NCBI GenBank assembly: GCA_947525005.1
Contig: CANNUY010000007.1
Location: forward strand, 20,451 to 84,450
Origin: an uncultured Candidatus Melainabacteria bacterium
GTDB taxonomy: Bacteria > Cyanobacteriota > Vampirovibrionia > Gastranaerophilales > Gastranaerophilaceae
DNA: 64,000 bases
Reading direction: 5' to 3'
The notes beneath the pieces are model-generated. The model did no database searches. It saw only the letters and a program-made list of their open reading frames with translations, and was not told the origin of the DNA. Positions 55,547-64,000 of this stretch are shown piece by piece; position 1 is the first letter of the stretch, and each line of letters opens with the position of its first letter. The position numbers and the translations under genes are program-made.

Positions 55547-55626
55547 ATAAGTATTACTATGAGTTATGTTTTGGATTAATAGGCTTGGAGTATATAGAGT
55601 AGATTTACAGGCATGAGGACTATTTA

Positions 55627-58600
55627 ATGAGAAAGAAAGGTAATCTTTCTGAACTGTATTTCGCAGGCTTATCTCGTTTGAAAGAAGGCTGTCGTTTTGC
55701 GTTGCCTTTAATTTTTTCTATGTCTTTGTTTGCCGGAACTTGTATGAATTCTGCAACATTTGCTGATGAATCTGTAGCGCAAAATAGTTCTATATATGCG
55801 ACTAATGAAATAACTGATGGTAATTTTGCCGACTATTCGGTTTATGAATATGTTAACGGAATATTGACTCCAAAATATTTTCAAGTATCAATCAATACAG
55901 ATTACCTCAATTCAAAATACTCTTATGTAAACTGGGTTAGTCAAAATTCAGGACTTAAGATAGGGTTACCAATTAGTGATATTTATCTTGGTTACAGTTC
56001 TGACTCTAAGGCTGATATCAGGTATGAAGAAGTCGCAGAAAATATTTTATCACTTTTGTTTGAAGGGTTTTCTGAAGACAAAGGTGGTGCGATTTATAAT
56101 GCAAGTAGTGAAAATTTCAATATCAAGTCTGCGTTTATACAAAATACTGCAATATCATCTGGTGGAGCTTTATTTAATATTGGTTATCTTGGTGATGTAG
56201 AGTCAATTTTTATTGATAATAGCTCTGGCGAAAATGGTGGAGCATTGTTTAATAAAGGTTCTATAGTCAATTTGAATTCTGATTTTGAAGCAAATTATTC
56301 TGTAAAAGGTGGCGCTATATTCAATGATGAAAATTCTGTTATAACAAATATTAGTGGTTCTTTCATAGGTAATTATTCAAAACATAACACTGATTTTGTA
56401 AGTGGTGGTGCAATTTATAACTTAGGTGAACTTAAACTAACAAATACATCTTTTATTGGAAACTATGCTTATTCAATGGGTGAAAAAGCACTTGGTGGCG
56501 CTATTTATAACGAAGGAAATATAACAGAAATAACAGGCGTTGAGTTTGTTAAAAACTATTCAAGAAGTACGACTTTAGATGGTTCTGGTGGTGCTATTCA
56601 TAACACTGGAATAATAGGTGATATTGTAGCAGATTTTAATAACAACTATGTTCTTTCTGTGGGGGCTTTTGGTGGCGCTATTTATAATGGTGAAAATGCG
56701 ATTATAAAAAGTGTTTCAGGAGTGTTTAATAACAACAGTGTAAGTTCAGCTTTTTCTACAGATACAGCAGATGCATTAGGTGGTGCGATTTATAATCTTG
56801 GACAGATTACAGATGGTATTAAAAATAGTAGTTTTTTAGGTAACTATGCGATTTCCACCTCTGACGGCAAGGCATTAGGTGGTGCGATTTATACAAATAA
56901 AGATTTGATGTTGGTTTCTGATAATTATCATTCTATCTTTTCTGGAAACTATGTTCAGCAATCAGGTCAAGAAAAAGAAAACGATGCTATTTATGTGAAT
57001 TATGTAAATGATGTTAACTCTGTTTTGACATTATCAACATTGAATAATGGGAGTTTTGTTTTTGATGACAATATAAATGGTAAAAATGGATATCAGATAA
57101 AAATTCAAAGTGCTGATAATACTGGTTCTGTACAATTCAATTCGTTAATTAAAAATGCAGATGTGTATTTTGAAGGTGGACATGTTGAGTTTACGGGTCA
57201 AACTTTTGCATCTTCTACAGTGCACTTAAACGGTGGAACGGTTAGCTTTGCTGGTAAAACACCAACTACATACACTTTTTATTCTTTGGCATCAGATGGT
57301 AATAGTTCAACTAAATTTGAGATGAATTTAGATTATAACATATTGACTCAAAATAGTTCAGATTATATAAGAGTTATTGATGCTGATTCATCTGCAACAA
57401 TTTATATTGATAAATTGTTTTTAACTTATAATGGTGGAGAAATTACAGAAGATGCTTTGTTTAATGAGTTTTCCAAAGAAGTTTTGACATCTGGTTCTAA
57501 TTTAAAATTGGTTTTAAACCCTGAAATTTCAAGTGTTTTATATTATCTAGGTGAGGTTCAAAGGCTTAGTGGATTAGTTATTCCAACAACTTTAGGGTTT
57601 AATGATGCTGTTTTTGAAAGTTATGAGATAGGTAAAAATTACGGGAATATTGTTGCAGAAACAAATTCTTTAGCATTAAGGTTTAATGGAAACACTGTTT
57701 GGACGGGTAAATATACGCAATCAACTGAATATACAGGTGATAGGTTGAGTTTGTTGAACCAATATAAAGTTGATACTTCAAAGGAATTCAAATCTGAGAA
57801 AGCAACAGATATTTATGAGGCTAAAGCTAATCTTGGTGAAACTTATGGAGAAATGAATGTTGTTGGTGTAGAAGAAGATGAACAAAAAACAACGATTGAT
57901 TTAGTTTCACATTCTGGGTTTGAACTAAATTCAAAAAGTGAATTGAATATAAAGAATATCAAATTTATAAATAGTGTATCAGACAAAAGTGGTTCTGTAG
58001 TTAATATTTCAAGTGGAAATGCAAACGCTGATATTACAAATTCAGAGTTTATCAACAACTCTTCTAAAAAATTTGGTGGAGCTATTTCAAATATTGGAAC
58101 TATCGGAAAATTAGATGCAGATTTTAAGCAAAATAGTAGTGTGCAATCAGGTGGTGCTGTATATAATGTTGGCAATATCTCAACTGTTTCAGGAGGTTTC
58201 GTTTCAAACGCTACAACAGGCGATATGTCAAAAGGTGGTGCGATTTATAACAACGGAACTATAGACAAAATTGTGTATTCAAATTTTGAGTCGAATTCTT
58301 CAAATGGCGATATGTCAACAGGTGGTGCTATTCATAATAATAATCGAATAAATACTATAAATGCTGATTTTACAAATAATACATCAAAAATTGGTGGTGG
58401 TGCGATTTATAATAACGGTGTTATTGATACAATAACAGGTACGTTTGATGGAAATGGTGTAAGAGAAAATGTTTTAGCAAGTGGTGGTGCGATTTATAAT
58501 AATGGCATAATAAATTCGATTGTAAATTCATCGTTTAAAAATAATTATGCTATTGTAAACGATACTAATAGTGTTGCTTATGCAGGTGCTATTTATACAA

Positions 58601-61600
58601 ACTCATCATTGAACTTTATTGTTAATAATGGTTATGAAATGGAGTTTTCTGGAAACTATGTCCAAAACGGTTCGTCTGCTGTAATTGACAGGAGAGCGAT
58701 TTATGTTGCAAATTCTAATGCAAAACTCACCTTTGATATAACTAATAATTCAAAATTGCTTTTTGACGATGCAATTTATGGTATGAATGGTTACTCTATT
58801 CTTGTGCAAGGGGATTCTACTAGTTATGCTAGGTTTGACAACTATGTTTCAACTAGAAATTTTGAACTTAGAGATGTTACTTTGACATTTGGGGCAGACA
58901 CTTTTATTGATACAAATTTTAACTTGGTTAGTGGCTTGATTGATTTGAAAGACGATAGAGCTGTTAGTTATAATATAAAGTCTTTAAATGTTACTGATGG
59001 TGTAAAATTTAACATTGATATTATATCAGAGGCTGATGGGAACAGTATTTGTGATACCTTTACTATTTTAGATAATGTTAATTCTTCTGGAACAATTTAT
59101 TTAGATTATATTAATTTTAATTATGATACTTTACCGACAACAGAATTTACGTTGAGGGTTTTGGATTCAGATAAAATCGATTTGGCGTGTGATTTTGATA
59201 ATATTATTAGAATTAATTCTGATGGAACAGTAGAAAAACTTGAAAATAAATTCATACTTTCAAAAGACGAAGTTTATGAAAATGTTGAAGTTCCAACTTC
59301 TATATCTTTTGACACAAAAATTTATCAAAATGTGATTGAAACAATCACTTATGGTCACTTTGAATTATTAAATGATAAAGTTTTTGATGAAACAACTTCT
59401 CAAATGGTTAATGTAAAGGGTATATCATATATTATTAATACAATAAAAGAAGATCCAAAAGAGTCAACTCAAATTATGGGTGATTCACTTAAGCTCTTGA
59501 GTAACTTGCAGACTACAGAAGAAAAATATTTTACTGCAACAGAGAATTGTAATGAATATATTTTATCAGATGATGTGTACACTGTTTATGGAAAGTTGAC
59601 ATTGAAAGGTATTGATGAAAATTCTGTTATTAATTTTACTTCAGGTAAGGATGTTTATAATGGTTTTGATTTGATATCAAATACTGTTTTAACCGTTGAT
59701 ACTATGAAATTGACAGGTAATGATAATTATTTGATTAATGTAAGAAACGCTAATGCAAAGATATATTTGAACGATGCGTATATTGACGGAAATATTATTT
59801 CAACAGGTCTTAATGGAAGTACTTATGATATATATATGAGTGGTTCAACAAATAATAATACTACTATAAATGGTAAAATTAATGGCGCTGATTTTTATGT
59901 AAATAGTGGTAGTTTGAACTTCTTGGCAGATAGTTTTGAAAACTCTAATCTTATTTTAAATGGTGGTGTTTTAAATTGTCTTGATAAAACAACTTTAGAG
60001 TATAGTATTTTATCAATATCAACTGGTGAAAATACAACTCCTTATTTGAATATTGATGTTGATTTAAGTAATTTGAATTCAGATAAGTTTACTGTAGCTG
60101 ATAGGTTGTCTTCAGGTATTCTTTATTTGAATAATATAAATATTTTAGATGGTACGGTTGAAGAACTTGTAAAAGCTGGTGATATGTCAGTTGAAATAAC
60201 TATTCTTAATACTGCATCTGATAGTTTAAAACTTGCTTTGTCTGATAAAGCTCAAGCATATTTGGATAAATATATTTATGATGCATCTAATCATTCTGAA
60301 GAAGTTTTAGACAAGATTTTGGCTCAAACGAATTGGTCTGATGTTTATAATAAAACTGTAAGCAGAGATGGTGTGATATATGGTCTTAAACTTTCTGATG
60401 ATACAAAGAAACTTGTTCTTTATGAAAAAACCGTTGCTGATATTTTAACTTCATCTATGGGTGACACTTTAAAACTTGTTAATACTACAGATGTTGTTAA
60501 TGAAACTGGAACAAGCCTTGATAAATCGTTTGTCACAGATGAAGTAATGACTTATTATGTTTCAGATGATTTGGGTGAAACTGTTAAAACATTACTTATA
60601 AAAGGTGTTAAGGTAGATGGTAAGTATTCAACAATTAGTTTGACGTCTGATGATGGATATTCTGTTTATAAGGGTTTTGAGTTAGGTCAATACTCTAATT
60701 TAACATTGGATACTGTGAAATTAACTGGTAACGATACTTTAATTACAGTAAACGATAATAATGCAGTTTTGAGCTTGAAGGATATATATCTTGAGGGTAA
60801 TGTAGTTGGTGTAACTCCGTTCAATGTTAATTTAAGTGGTGTATCTACTATAGATGGTGTGTTTAAAAATGCAAATGTTATACTTGATAATGCAAATTTG
60901 ACATTTAATCAGAATACTTTTGCAGACAGTTCTACAACCATTACTGTTTCTAATTCAGTTTTTGATTTTAGAAACGAAGAATACGAAAATTATGTTATTA
61001 ATGATTTAACTATTTCTGATAATGTGTCATTTAATATTGATTTGAATATTAATACAAATAATTCTGACAAGATAACAATTAATAATTTTAGTGGTACTTC
61101 GCTTTTAATTGATGGCTTTAATATTATTGGTTCGATTGAGGATATTCCTAATTTTACAGAGGTTATAATTACAAATCAAGGTGTCTTGCAGTTGTCAGAT
61201 AAGGCTCTTAGTCAGTTAGAAGAATATTCTGTTCATAAAGACAATGTGATTACTTATGAAGATGGCAAGTTTAAGTCTAATGAAATTTCTTGGACAGACT
61301 CTCAAACAAAAATTACAGATACTTCTATAAAGTATGGAATTGTTTTGAATGATAATAAAACAGGTTTAAAGCTTCATATAGATTCTGATGTTCAGTATAG
61401 TTATACAGATAAATTTACACTTTCTATATTCAATAAATTGAACAGTTTTAACGATAAAGTTTATAAAACAAACGATGCTAGTATTGTTCAAACTGTGGCA
61501 AAAGATTTGGGTCAAACTTATGGAAAGTTGACAGTTAGTGGTGCTATTCTAAAGGATAATATATCAACAATAGATTTGGGTAATTGTAAAGGCTTTGAAC

Positions 61601-64000
61601 TTGGTCAAAATTCAAAAGGTCTGGAATTGAATTGCGTAAAATTCCTTACTAATATTGATGAAAATGGTGGATTGATTAATTCTACAAATTCTAATGCAGA
61701 AATTAAATTAGAGAATGTTCAAGTAAATTCATCAGCTTCAATAGGTAGTGCTATTTATAGTGTTGGTGATGTGACGATATTAGCTACTGGTGGTCATTCA
61801 ACTGTATTTAATAATACAAATAGTGGTGAATATAAAGATATATATATTGCTGGTGATAATGCTAAAACTCTTAATTTGTATGCAGATAATGGCTCTAAAA
61901 TTGAATTGAATTCAGGATTGAAAGTTGATAATCCAAATAAACTTGTTTTGAATATTAATAATTCAGAAAAAAATTCTGGTGAAGTTAAGTTAGTATTAAA
62001 TGGGGATTTAGGTTCAAGTTCTAATTTCTTGAATGAAGTTAATTTGGGTGGTGGTAAATTTAATATTGCTGACAATACGATTTCTACTATTTATGTTGAC
62101 AATTTTAATATTCTTGACAATACCGAGTTTGTCTTTGATATTGATTTTAACGATAAAACCTCTGATAAATTTGTGTTAACTAATATTTATGATGTGAATA
62201 CAAATGGTAAAAAACTTGCTTTGGATATTAATAATATCAATTTTATCGGTGATTATCAAACAATGAAGTTTAAGTTGTTGAATATAAATACTCAAACATC
62301 TGATTTTATTGATTTAATAGGAGCAAACAATGGTTCAATTCTGTTGGGACAAGGTCTTGACGGATATAATTATTATTTTAGATTAGGGCTACACGGTACA
62401 TTGATTATAGAAAATGATGAGTCATTTGAAAACAACCCATTCGTGTTAGCAGTGAATAATACTAAATCAAATACATATACATTATCACAAAATATGGTTA
62501 TTAATAACTATGGTGTAGATAGTGATAAAAATATTTTGAAAGATATAAATATACAGTCTGCTAAATTTACAATAAAAGGTAAAAACTCTGCAGTGTTATC
62601 GACAGCAAATGAAATTGCTGGTATAACTTTAGCTGGAACAAATGCCATTTTGCCAACTAAACAGGCATTGATTGTCAGTGGAATTTCTATGCAAGGGTTT
62701 GACGGTGCAATAATTAATAAGGGTGGTAAAGTTAGTTTATCTTCTGTTAATTTTGTAGAAAACGAATCAGAGGGAAATGGTTCAGCAATTAGAAACCTTG
62801 TGAATGGTGAGTATATTGGTTCTGTAACATTGAAAGGTGCAAGTAAAAAATACGCACAATTAAATGGAAACTTTTCTTCAGAAAACGGTGGTGCTATATA
62901 TAATGAGGCTAATTTAACTTTGCAGTATGCTCAATTTGGTTTGAACAATGCAATTTATAATCAGGCTTTAAATGGTGGTGCTATTTATACTTCTGGGGTT
63001 TTAAATTCAACTACAAATAAATTTTATAACAATATTGCAGATAATGGTGGAGCTATTTATATAGATTCTCAATCTCAAGTTGGTGCTTTTTCAAAGTTAG
63101 TATCTAATACTTTTATAAAAAATAGTGCAAACAATGGTGGAGCTATATTTATTGAAGGTGGGTCTGTAAATATATCAAAATCAATATTTGGTTTGGCATC
63201 TGATGATAGTTCAGGAAATGTTGCAAAAATCAATGGTGGAGCTATTTATAATGCTGGTGCAGATAATACAAACAAAACAAGTTTGAGTGCATCAAAATTC
63301 TATTATAATAAAGCCGTTTTAGGTGGTGCTTTGTACAATAATAATAACGGTATTATGACGGATAGTAAGTCTGTTTATAGTTATAATAGTGCAAATAATG
63401 GTGGGGCAGTGTTCAATGAGAATAGTTTGACTATTTCAGGTTCTAGTTATGTTTCAAACTCTGCTGAAATCAATGGTGGAGCTATTTATAATTCAGGTTC
63501 AATTATTACATATTCAAAAGGAGCTGTATCAGGTGGTGTGACTTCTTCAAAATTTGTTGGTAATTATGCTGAACAATTAGGTGGAGCTATTTATAATACA
63601 GGCGTTTTGGGTGTTAAAAGTTCTAGTTTTGTGAATAATACAGCTTTGTCTGGTGCAGGAATATACAATAGTGGTCAAAATTCAAGTGTAGTAGTTATAA
63701 GTTCTACTTTCACAAATAATGTATCTCAAAATGATGGTGGTGCAATATGGAATGACAAGGATTTAGTTATTAATAAATCTGTTATTGGTAAAGCAAATGT
63801 TGTTAAAAAAGGGGTTATAAAGACTAAAAACAGTAACGATGCTCAAAACGGTGGTGGAGTTTATAACTCAGGTAATTTCAGTAATACAAGTTCTACTTAT
63901 ACTAATAATAAAGCACAGGTTGATGGTGGAGCAATATATAATGAAGGCAATTTAACAACCACAGGAACAAGTTTTACGAACAACGTAGCATCAGAAAATG
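55627..64000 (+). CDS. Giant Pmp-like surface adhesin/autotransporter, 3' end outside window
   Basis: Read by eye from ATG 55627: no stop in at least 2791 codons to the window end. Extended N-terminus with a hydrophobic stretch (about 24-40) and likely cleavage after ATFA (residue 46), as in autotransporters with long signal peptides. Three blocks of beta-helix repeats: about ten GGAI/GGAL motifs at residues 153-418, about seven at 817-987, and about fourteen from 2421 on, each followed by an F-x-x-N-type strand. This GGAI plus FxxN combination defines chlamydial polymorphic membrane proteins. Between blocks 2 and 3, three to four related modules of about 315 residues (starts about 1321, 1649, 1961, 2279) share KLTGND and GFELGQ segments. 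A C-terminal barrel would be beyond the window, so secretion type is inferred. Confidence 0.85.
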   Translation, partial: MRKKGNLSELYFAGLSRLKEGCRFALPLIFSMSLFAGTCMNSATFADESVAQNSSIYATNEITDGNFADYSVYEYVNGILTPKYFQVSINTDYLNSKYSYVNWVSQNSGLKIGLPISDIYLGYSSDSKADIRYEEVAENILSLLFEGFSEDKGGAIYNASSENFNIKSAFIQNTAISSGGALFNIGYLGDVESIFIDNSSGENGGALFNKGSIVNLNSDFEANYSVKGGAIFNDENSVITNISGSFIGNYSKHNTDFVSGGAIYNLGELKLTNTSFIGNYAYSMGEKALGGAIYNEGNITEITGVEFVKNYSRSTTLDGSGGAIHNTGIIGDIVADFNNNYVLSVGAFGGAIYNGENAIIKSVSGVFNNNSVSSAFSTDTADALGGAIYNLGQITDGIKNSSFLGNYAISTSDGKALGGAIYTNKDLMLVSDNYHSIFSGNYVQQSGQEKENDAIYVNYVNDVNSVLTLSTLNNGSFVFDDNINGKNGYQIKIQSADNTGSVQFNSLIKNADVYFEGGHVEFTGQTFASSTVHLNGGTVSFAGKTPTTYTFYSLASDGNSSTKFEMNLDYNILTQNSSDYIRVIDADSSATIYIDKLFLTYNGGEITEDALFNEFSKEVLTSGSNLKLVLNPEISSVLYYLGEVQRLSGLVIPTTLGFNDAVFESYEIGKNYGNIVAETNSLALRFNGNTVWTGKYTQSTEYTGDRLSLLNQYKVDTSKEFKSEKATDIYEAKANLGETYGEMNVVGVEEDEQKTTIDLVSHSGFELNSKSELNIKNIKFINSVSDKSGSVVNISSGNANADITNSEFINNSSKKFGGAISNIGTIGKLDADFKQNSSVQSGGAVYNVGNISTVSGGFVSNATTGDMSKGGAIYNNGTIDKIVYSNFESNSSNGDMSTGGAIHNNNRINTINADFTNNTSKIGGGAIYNNGVIDTITGTFDGNGVRENVLASGGAIYNNGIINSIVNSSFKNNYAIVNDTNSVAYAGAIYTNSSLNFIVNNGYEMEFSGNYVQNGSSAVIDRRAIYVANSNAKLTFDITNNSKLLFDDAIYGMNGYSILVQGDSTSYARFDNYVSTRNFELRDVTLTFGADTFIDTNFNLVSGLIDLKDDRAVSYNIKSLNVTDGVKFNIDIISEADGNSICDTFTILDNVNSSGTIYLDYINFNYDTLPTTEFTLRVLDSDKIDLACDFDNIIRINSDGTVEKLENKFILSKDEVYENVEVPTSISFDTKIYQNVIETITYGHFELLNDKVFDETTSQMVNVKGISYIINTIKEDPKESTQIMGDSLKLLSNLQTTEEKYFTATENCNEYILSDDVYTVYGKLTLKGIDENSVINFTSGKDVYNGFDLISNTVLTVDTMKLTGNDNYLINVRNANAKIYLNDAYIDGNIISTGLNGSTYDIYMSGSTNNNTTINGKINGADFYVNSGSLNFLADSFENSNLILNGGVLNCLDKTTLEYSILSISTGENTTPYLNIDVDLSNLNSDKFTVADRLSSGILYLNNINILDGTVEELVKAGDMSVEITILNTASDSLKLALSDKAQAYLDKYIYDASNHSEEVLDKILAQTNWSDVYNKTVSRDGVIYGLKLSDDTKKLVLYEKTVADILTSSMGDTLKLVNTTDVVNETGTSLDKSFVTDEVMTYYVSDDLGETVKTLLIKGVKVDGKYSTISLTSDDGYSVYKGFELGQYSNLTLDTVKLTGNDTLITVNDNNAVLSLKDIYLEGNVVGVTPFNVNLSGVSTIDGVFKNANVILDNANLTFNQNTFADSSTTITVSNSVFDFRNEEYENYVINDLTISDNVSFNIDLNINTNNSDKITINNFSGTSLLIDGFNIIGSIEDIPNFTEVIITNQGVLQLSDKALSQLEEYSVHKDNVITYEDGKFKSNEISWTDSQTKITDTSIKYGIVLNDNKTGLKLHIDSDVQYSYTDKFTLSIFNKLNSFNDKVYKTNDASIVQTVAKDLGQTYGKLTVSGAILKDNISTIDLGNCKGFELGQNSKGLELNCVKFLTNIDENGGLINSTNSNAEIKLENVQVNSSASIGSAIYSVGDVTILATGGHSTVFNNTNSGEYKDIYIAGDNAKTLNLYADNGSKIELNSGLKVDNPNKLVLNINNSEKNSGEVKLVLNGDLGSSSNFLNEVNLGGGKFNIADNTISTIYVDNFNILDNTEFVFDIDFNDKTSDKFVLTNIYDVNTNGKKLALDINNINFIGDYQTMKFKLLNINTQTSDFIDLIGANNGSILLGQGLDGYNYYFRLGLHGTLIIENDESFENNPFVLAVNNTKSNTYTLSQNMVINNYGVDSDKNILKDINIQSAKFTIKGKNSAVLSTANEIAGITLAGTNAILPTKQALIVSGISMQGFDGAIINKGGKVSLSSVNFVENESEGNGSAIRNLVNGEYIGSVTLKGASKKYAQLNGNFSSENGGAIYNEANLTLQYAQFGLNNAIYNQALNGGAIYTSGVLNSTTNKFYNNIADNGGAIYIDSQSQVGAFSKLVSNTFIKNSANNGGAIFIEGGSVNISKSIFGLASDDSSGNVAKINGGAIYNAGADNTNKTSLSASKFYYNKAVLGGALYNNNNGIMTDSKSVYSYNSANNGGAVFNENSLTISGSSYVSNSAEINGGAIYNSGSIITYSKGAVSGGVTSSKFVGNYAEQLGGAIYNTGVLGVKSSSFVNNTALSGAGIYNSGQNSSVVVISSTFTNNVSQNDGGAIWNDKDLVINKSVIGKANVVKKGVIKTKNSNDAQNGGGVYNSGNFSNTSSTYTNNKAQVDGGAIYNEGNLTTTGTSFTNNVASEN

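Noticed and set aside
57843..62075. Leftward frames of 93 and 110 codons in the last 8 kb
   Set aside because: They are antisense to the uninterrupted adhesin frame, which was read through codon by codon.

Overview
The window is AT-rich, densely coded chromosomal DNA from a diderm bacterium. Outer-membrane traits are an SLH-type protein, a TolC-like channel, an orphan MCE (MlaD-like) protein, a 1464-residue AsmA/TamB-like protein and a giant chlamydial-Pmp-like adhesin. Together with scattered flagellar genes and several lineage-type hypothetical proteins (for example one starting MGLAASQAR), this suggests a host-associated, non-photosynthetic relative of cyanobacteria (Gastranaerophilales/Vampirovibrionia). 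That placement is an inference from remembered family resemblance; a Negativicute, fusobacterium or elusimicrobium cannot be excluded from the sequence alone.

Layout. 1-7.4 kb: 3' end of an SLH protein, an unknown coiled-coil protein, rnhB, alaS and a TolC-like gene. 7.4-12.2 kb: a leftward operon with two PlsC-like acyltransferases, a TrmB-type regulator, a small unknown and a YuiF-type permease, beside a rightward plsY. 12.2-18.4 kb: small unknown, pepA, tyrA, an OmpA-like periplasmic protein, an MCE protein and aspS. 18.4-21.9 kb: a putative HExxH membrane metalloprotease, a FlgE/F/G-family protein and a FliK-like protein. 22.2-25.35 kb: accessory island ending in tRNA-Arg(CCT), with small secreted proteins, phage tail-gene fragments, an integrase fragment and a tandem array of att-like units. 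25.5-39.8 kb: parvulin, AsmA-like giant, TPR protein, pheA, dicarboxylate/glutamate symporter, rpsO, Orn/Lys/Arg decarboxylase and a 1219-residue EF-hand/LysM/cysteine-peptidase protein. 39.9-44.2 kb: six-gene rightward operon (HEAT, queC, DUF366, membrane protein, tatD, tlyA). 44.2-45.6 kb: XRE regulator and a HEPN/MNT toxin-antitoxin pair. 45.7-55.4 kb: dnaK, unknown, bifunctional rel, Lrp-aminotransferase pair, murJ, small acidic protein and coaX. 55.6 kb to the end: one uninterrupted reading frame of at least 2791 codons encoding the adhesin, running off the window.

How it fits together. Most genes are housekeeping: translation (alaS, aspS, rpsO, tRNA), aromatic amino acid synthesis (tyrA, pheA), phospholipid synthesis (plsC-like, plsY), envelope building (murJ, MCE, AsmA-like), stringent response and queuosine precursor synthesis. 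Accessory content is concentrated in the tRNA-Arg island, the HEPN/MNT patch and the adhesin. Many genes are separated by strong rho-independent hairpins. Several genes have a TATAAT box 6 nt before the start codon and no Shine-Dalgarno, suggesting leaderless transcripts. The most unusual items are the giant adhesin with nested repeat modules, the tandem att-like array with a mispaired tRNA-Arg, and the duplicated secreted-protein/phage-fragment cassette.
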